Assembly: GCA_023379555.1 (NCBI GenBank)
Contig: JAMCQR010000066.1
Span: forward strand, 1-19,327
Source: Thermoplasmatota archaeon
GTDB lineage: Archaea; Thermoplasmatota; Thermoplasmata; Thermoplasmatales; GCA-001856825
Reading direction: 5' to 3'
DNA length: 19,327 nucleotides
Shown: one piece after another, positions 16,434 to 19,327 of the stretch
How positions within the stretch are numbered: position 1 is the first letter of the stretch
How the letters are laid out: each line of letters opens with the position of its first letter
The notes under the pieces: generated by a model
Seen by the model: only the letters and a program-made list of their open reading frames with translations
What the model was told of the DNA's origin: nothing
Databases searched by the model: none
Program-made: the position numbers and the translations under genes

Positions 16434-16452
16434 GGATTCTTTAAACACAGCA

Positions 16453-16461
16453 TAACCAGTG
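16453..16461 (+). repeat. 9-base target-site duplication of the IS5-like element, right copy
   Basis: TAACCAGTG directly follows the right end of the element and matches 15097-15105 exactly. Confidence 0.85.
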
Positions 16462-16602
16462 GTGAGAATTCAGAACTACATTTGGAATGTTTCTGTCAAT
16501 TTCAAATCTAAGTTAACAGAGGATGACATATTCTGCAATCTCACGTCGGGACCTTGATTATTGAAAGTATGGCATTGAAAACCAAAATCTTGATCGTTTG
16601 CT

Positions 16603-16606
16603 CTTC
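16603..16606 (+). repeat. 4-base target-site duplication of IS3-family copy B (pair at 17865-17868)
   Basis: CTTC abuts the element at 16607 and is repeated at 17865-17868 just outside the other end. Duplications of 3-4 bases are typical of the IS3 family. Four bases alone could be chance, but they coincide exactly with the ends set by the inverted repeats. Confidence 0.7.
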
Positions 16607-16640
16607 TGATCTGCTACCCGTAAAACTGTAACAATTTTCC

Positions 16641-17513
16641 TCACTTTTCATTCATTTTCACCTCGAGTTTCCTGGTGTAACCCTCCCTGAATGATTGGTC
16701 ATTCAGGAACTTCCTCCTGAACACTCTTGGAGGGAGGTAATCGATTGATGAGTGTGGCCTCTTCTCATTGTAATCCGTGAACGCATTCTCTATGGCGACC
16801 GATGTATCTCTGAAATCTGAGAATTCGAAGGGCCAGACGTAATCCGTTTTTAGGGACGAGTGGAACGACTCTATGTTCCCATTGTCCTCTGGCGTGTGTT
16901 TCTGGATGTATTCCAGGGATATTCTCAGCAGATTCATTGAACTCCTGAACTGCTGAGATATGTACTGAGGACCATTGTCCGTTCTGAGTATGAGTCCTTC
17001 AGGAACTTCATCTCCAAACGCCCTCATAACGGCATCTTCCACCGCCCTGATTGCATCTTTAGACAAGCAGGATCTGGAATATTGATATCCCCGCCACTCC
17101 TTGGTAAAACAGTCCTTTATTGCCATCAGATAAGTCATTCCCTGCTCTGTGGGTATGTACGTGATATCCGTTTCCCACGGCTGATCAGGTCCCGTGGAAC
17201 GGAACAGGTTCCTCGTTTTTGTTCTGCCTCTGTGCTTTGCATATGGAAGCGAGAGATTCCTCCCCCTGAGGACTCTCCTCACTGCCTTCCTGTTGACTCT
17301 TGTTCCACTGTTCCTAAGTACAGCCCAAACTCTTCTGTAACCGTATGTCGGCCTTTCTGATGCAGTCCTGATTATATCCTCTTCGATCTGAGGGGAGAGC
17401 CTCCTCACCCTCCTCTCCTTCTCCCTGTAGTAGAGGGAGGAGAGGGATATGCCCGATATCCTTGATATCTCCCTCAACGGCATGTCGCCTCTGAGGTCTT
17501 CAACGACTGTCAT
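16641..17513 (-). CDS. IS3 transposase OrfB, copy B, complete DD35E
   Basis: A 290-residue transposase. The N-terminal HTH_21 part (SPQIEEDIIRTASERPTYGYRRVW) is followed by the integrase core with Asp116 (WETDITYIP), Asp179 (RTDNGPQYIS) and Glu215 (NIESFHSSL). The second and third are separated by 35 residues, the IS3 hallmark. It cuts and joins the element's ends, acting with OrfA. Its ATG overlaps the orfA stop as ATGA, preceded by GGAGGG. Alternatively an A7G run near the orfA end would allow a -1 shift into this frame to make an OrfAB fusion. Confidence 0.93.
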   Translation of the reverse strand: MTVVEDLRGDMPLREISRISGISLSSLYYREKERRVRRLSPQIEEDIIRTASERPTYGYRRVWAVLRNSGTRVNRKAVRRVLRGRNLSLPYAKHRGRTKTRNLFRSTGPDQPWETDITYIPTEQGMTYLMAIKDCFTKEWRGYQYSRSCLSKDAIRAVEDAVMRAFGDEVPEGLILRTDNGPQYISQQFRSSMNLLRISLEYIQKHTPEDNGNIESFHSSLKTDYVWPFEFSDFRDTSVAIENAFTDYNEKRPHSSIDYLPPRVFRRKFLNDQSFREGYTRKLEVKMNEK

Positions 17514-17788
17514 CTTGACCCTCCTTGAAGCCTTTTTTTAAAAGCATTTATCACGAGAGTCTGCTCTCCTATCATCCTCTTCAGGTCATCTATCTCTTCT
17601 TCCCTGGAGTGCGGATGCCTGCCGTCTGAAAGTCCTTTCTTTCCACTCTCTATGAATTGTTCCTTCCACTTCGCTAATTGAGTTGGGAATATTCCGTGTC
17701 TCCTGCATATCTCTGCCTGCGTTGTATTTTCTGTAAGCGACTCCATGACTATCTCAAACTTCTCTTCCTTTGAATGCCTTGATCTCAT
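17510..17788 (-). CDS. IS3 transposase OrfA, copy B
   Basis: A 92-residue helix-turn-helix protein (FEIVMESLTENTTQAEICRRHG) with a following coiled coil (EEEIDDLKRMIGEQ), binding the inverted repeats of the element. Near its end TTT AAA AAA AGG contains AAAAAAAG, the classic slippery run at which IS3 elements make an OrfAB fusion by a -1 shift. In the truncated copy A this run is shortened to AAAAAG. The leader between the gene and the inverted repeat, about 44 bases, is intact here. Confidence 0.92.
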   Translation of the reverse strand: MRSRHSKEEKFEIVMESLTENTTQAEICRRHGIFPTQLAKWKEQFIESGKKGLSDGRHPHSREEEIDDLKRMIGEQTLVINAFKKRLQGGSR

Positions 17789-18005
17789 GGGTAGCCCTCC
17801 ATGTATTCTTCCTTACTTATATTATTAACATTATACTGTTCCAGTTCTATGAGGGGGCAGACCACTTCTAACTTATTCTGGCATATACTTGGACACATTT
17901 TTTTGAGAATCCTTCACTATTGAATCGTTGAAAATTCTTTGGCAGTCACATTGAAACATGAAACATCCGAGTTGAGGTTGCTTGACATGCTATATGTGGA
18001 ATGGC

Positions 18006-18035
18006 AAAAGGCTTAGTCAAAAGAACTAGCCTTTT
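18006..18035. other. Stem-loop
   Basis: AAAAGGCTTAGT and ACTAGCCTTTT pair over 11 positions with one bulged base and a 7-base loop. It is not followed by a T-run beyond the arm itself and lies between genes, not after a stop codon. A small RNA, a protein-binding site or a relic of a mobile element are all possible; nothing in the sequence decides. Confidence 0.35.
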
Positions 18036-18227
18036 CTGGTTCTAGGTCGCTTGGAACGGAGTATCGGATAAGGGCAGTTCTGATGAAATAAGAATAGCAG
18101 GATTAGACCGAAGAATTGTGTTCAACTAGTCGTATTCAAGGCGATTATTATTTTTTAAGTCATTGAGTACACGTCGTTTATATTAAGAGAAGTTAGATAT
18201 GTATCTGTTAACTACTGAACATACTGT

Positions 18228-18240
18228 AAATATTTAATAT
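18228..18240 (+). promoter_or_regulatory. TATA box of the second methyltransferase gene
   Basis: AAATATTTAATAT is centred 30 bases before the GTG at 18264, consistent with a near-leaderless transcript and supporting that start codon. It shares AATATTTAATA with the promoter at 11837. Confidence 0.5.
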
Positions 18241-18263
18241 GAGGTTTCTATCCCTAACTTGGA

Positions 18264-19004
18264 GTGACAGGAACTAAAACTAATCACTATATCCTAACGG
18301 GCTTAAGCCGCCTTGATAGATTTGTAATTCACCCTTCGATTTTATTGAAATTTCTTATTGAAGGGCAAATTGGTGCAGTAAAGGGTACAATAGAGATATC
18401 GCTCAAGGATTTATCGACTGAAAAATTTTTTTCGAAATCCAACCTAGAAGATTCTCAAATGCAGACCTTCCTAGGCAAAATGGGCTTTATATCTCAGGAA
18501 TTATTGTACAGGCTTGTCAGAATCTTTAAACCAAGGTTAGTAATTGAGACAGGTGTACACGTAGGTGTCAGTTCCGCCTTTATTTTGCAAGGATTGCATG
18601 ATAATGGCGACGGTATGCTTTATAGTATAGACCTGCCTCTATCCGAATTTAAGAGTGCAAATGGGAAGCCGCTAAATTACCAGTTTCCGAGAAATGGTGA
18701 TACTGGATTTGGCGTTCCAGAACGGTTAAAAGAGAGATGGACATTGATACTTGGAGATTCGCACGGAGAGCTGCCTAAGTTGCTAGGCAAGCTTGGAAGT
18801 TGCGATCTATTTTTTCATGATTCGGAGCATTCGTACGAAAACATGATGTTTGAGTTTTCTACAGTTTTTCCATATCTTTCTGGCAATGCAGTGGTTGCAT
18901 CTGATGATGCAACATTAAATAACGCATTTCGTTCCTTTTGTGCCCTAAAGAATTTGACCCCGCATATCGTCGGAGAACAATTCGGATTCGCAGTTCTAGA
19001 ATAA
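18264..19004 (+). CDS. Class I SAM-dependent methyltransferase, CmcI/Methyltransf_24-like
   Basis: A 246-residue protein, shorter at the N-terminus than its paralogue at 14192-15055. Motif I is IETGVHVGVSS (94-104), the acidic strand is YSIDLP (120-125), and FFHDSEHSYENM (183-194) is followed by VVASDDATLNNAF. A glycan O-methyltransferase role is inferred from the locus. The GTG start is preferred because an in-frame stop lies three codons before it and the TATA box is at leaderless distance; the first in-frame ATG lies about 65 codons downstream, so choosing it would remove much of the N-terminal domain. The 50-base block at 18808-18857 is identical to the paralogue although the remaining protein is well diverged. 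Confidence 0.8.
   Translation: MTGTKTNHYILTGLSRLDRFVIHPSILLKFLIEGQIGAVKGTIEISLKDLSTEKFFSKSNLEDSQMQTFLGKMGFISQELLYRLVRIFKPRLVIETGVHVGVSSAFILQGLHDNGDGMLYSIDLPLSEFKSANGKPLNYQFPRNGDTGFGVPERLKERWTLILGDSHGELPKLLGKLGSCDLFFHDSEHSYENMMFEFSTVFPYLSGNAVVASDDATLNNAFRSFCALKNLTPHIVGEQFGFAVLE
18808..18857. repeat. 50-base inverted repeat, right copy (within methyltransferase gene)
   Basis: Exact reverse complement of 14354-14403. The match begins at the third base of a Leu codon and ends after a Phe codon; both borders change abruptly to diverged sequence. Confidence 0.9.
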
Positions 19005-19200
19005 TAAATGATCATTACAAAGGGAATGCGATATTCCAACGAAATTGCTTCAACTTAGCTAATTTATAAACAGTATAAGGTGTAAGAGGACGGAAGGATA
19101 TTGCTTCTTGGTTAGTTCTTCAATTACCTTTTGCTGGAAGTTTGCAGTAGTTCAGAGCTCAGGATATACGCCAAATAACCACGCTATTATTGATCTTTTG

Positions 19201-19327
19201 TTGGAATGTTTCTTGGATCTCTGGACAATCTGAGAAATTAATTTAGTAATGGTTTGTCTCATGCCCATTGAATGGAAGAAGAAAGGTCTTTCAGTCCGGA
19301 AGAGAAGCTGAGAATAGTGCTGGAGGG
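19201..19327 (+). mobile_element. End of an IS3-like insertion sequence, cut off by the window edge
   Basis: Exact reverse complement of 1-127. It begins TTGGAATGTTTCTTGG, a likely inverted-repeat end with a CTGGACAAT block similar to the CTGGAACAGT of IS3 copy B, and then reads into an orfA start at 19272. The 196 bases between 19004 and 19201 hold no gene. Confidence 0.7.
19272..19327 (+). CDS. Transposase orfA, IS3 type, N-terminal fragment (truncated by window edge)
   Basis: The ATG at 19272 opens MEEERSFSPEEKLRIVLEG and continues beyond the window. It is the same gene start as at 1-56 on the other strand, so two copies of one element bound the window and point outward. Confidence 0.5.
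   Translation, partial: MEEERSFSPEEKLRIVLE

Larger units (their letters stand above)
15106..16452 (-). mobile_element. IS5-like insertion sequence with a divergent passenger gene
   Basis: A 1347-base element. Its ends are TGCTCTGTTTAACGAAT (15106-15122) and, inverted, TGCTGTGTTTAAAGAAT (16436-16452), matching at 15 of 17 bases, with similarity fading over the next ten. TAACCAGTG is duplicated outside both ends. It holds a leftward DDE transposase in two frames and a rightward gene of 107 codons whose stop lies immediately inside the right end. A 9-base duplication is known for the IS903 group of IS5; exact subgroup is not assigned. Confidence 0.85.
16607..17864 (-). mobile_element. IS3-family insertion sequence, copy B, apparently intact
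   Basis: A 1258-base element. Its imperfect terminal inverted repeats lie at 16607-16638 and 17833-17864. Both begin TGATCTGC/TGGTCTGC and share an AACTG-x-AACA block, matching at 21 of 32 positions. CTTC is duplicated outside both ends. It carries orfA and a complete orfB, in the usual IS3 arrangement. With intact ends, both frames open and the catalytic triad present, this copy could be active and could also mobilise relatives. Confidence 0.88.
17865..18263. other. Intergenic stretch before the second methyltransferase gene
   Basis: No gene is seen in these 399 bases. They hold the IS3 target duplication at the left, a stem-loop at 18006-18035, and at the right a TATA box for the methyltransferase. 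Once the two insertions to the left are removed, this is part of a divergent control region of about 590 bases between two related methyltransferase genes. Confidence 0.6.

Noticed and set aside
12888..17864. A composite transposon formed by the two IS3 copies around the methyltransferase gene
   Set aside because: Copy A has lost one end, and the 4-base duplication of copy B lies at its own two ends, showing independent insertion.
1..19327. A linear plasmid or virus with 127-base terminal inverted repeats
   Set aside because: Both ends contain a transposase start that runs out of the window, no replication, capsid or terminal-protein gene is present, and 127 is a typical assembler overlap length.

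Overview
This window looks like a surface-glycan (S-layer or lipid glycosylation) locus of an archaeon, with a cluster of insertion sequences at its right-hand side. The archaeal call rests on TATA-box motifs 24-35 bases upstream of several genes, short or absent leaders, and AT-rich genes that favour AGA/AGG and ATA codons. A Thermoplasmatales-like acidophile would fit, but no taxonomic marker gene is present.

Layout. Positions 1-127 and 19201-19327 are exact reverse complements of each other. Each carries the first 19 codons of an IS3-type orfA that runs out of the window. From 367 to 12711 lies the glycan locus. Two overlapping GT4-type glycosyltransferases read leftward (2719 to 367). An FkbM-type methyltransferase reads rightward (3331-4218). 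A leftward block from 11637 to 4238 then encodes, in transcription order, a UDP-glucuronate decarboxylase-like enzyme, UDP-glucose 6-dehydrogenase, UTP-glucose-1-phosphate uridylyltransferase, an unrecognised protein, a GT2 glycosyltransferase and a 793-residue multispanning protein with a large glycosylation-site-rich domain. Most neighbours overlap by 4-13 bases. The first three enzymes together would convert glucose-1-phosphate through UDP-glucose and UDP-glucuronate to UDP-xylose. A second GT2-like gene reads rightward from 11884.

From 12888 to 17864 three insertion sequences surround a methyltransferase gene. The first is an IS3-family copy (12888-14101) that lacks its orfA-side end; its orfB is broken by what reads as a 26-base inversion. 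The second is an IS5-like element (15106-16452) with matching ends, a 9-base target duplication, a frameshifted transposase and a divergent small gene of unknown function. The third is an apparently intact IS3-family copy (16607-17864) with imperfect inverted ends, a 4-base target duplication and a complete DD35E transposase. Two related methyltransferases (14192-15055 and 18264-19004) flank the last two elements. Removing those insertions leaves them as a divergent pair about 590 bases apart. They share a 50-base identical stretch although the proteins are otherwise well diverged.

Taken together, the sugar-nucleotide enzymes supply donors, the glycosyltransferases and the membrane protein would build or transfer the glycan, and the methyltransferases would decorate it. 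The insertion sequences mark the locus as actively rearranging. No tRNA, rRNA or CRISPR array was seen.
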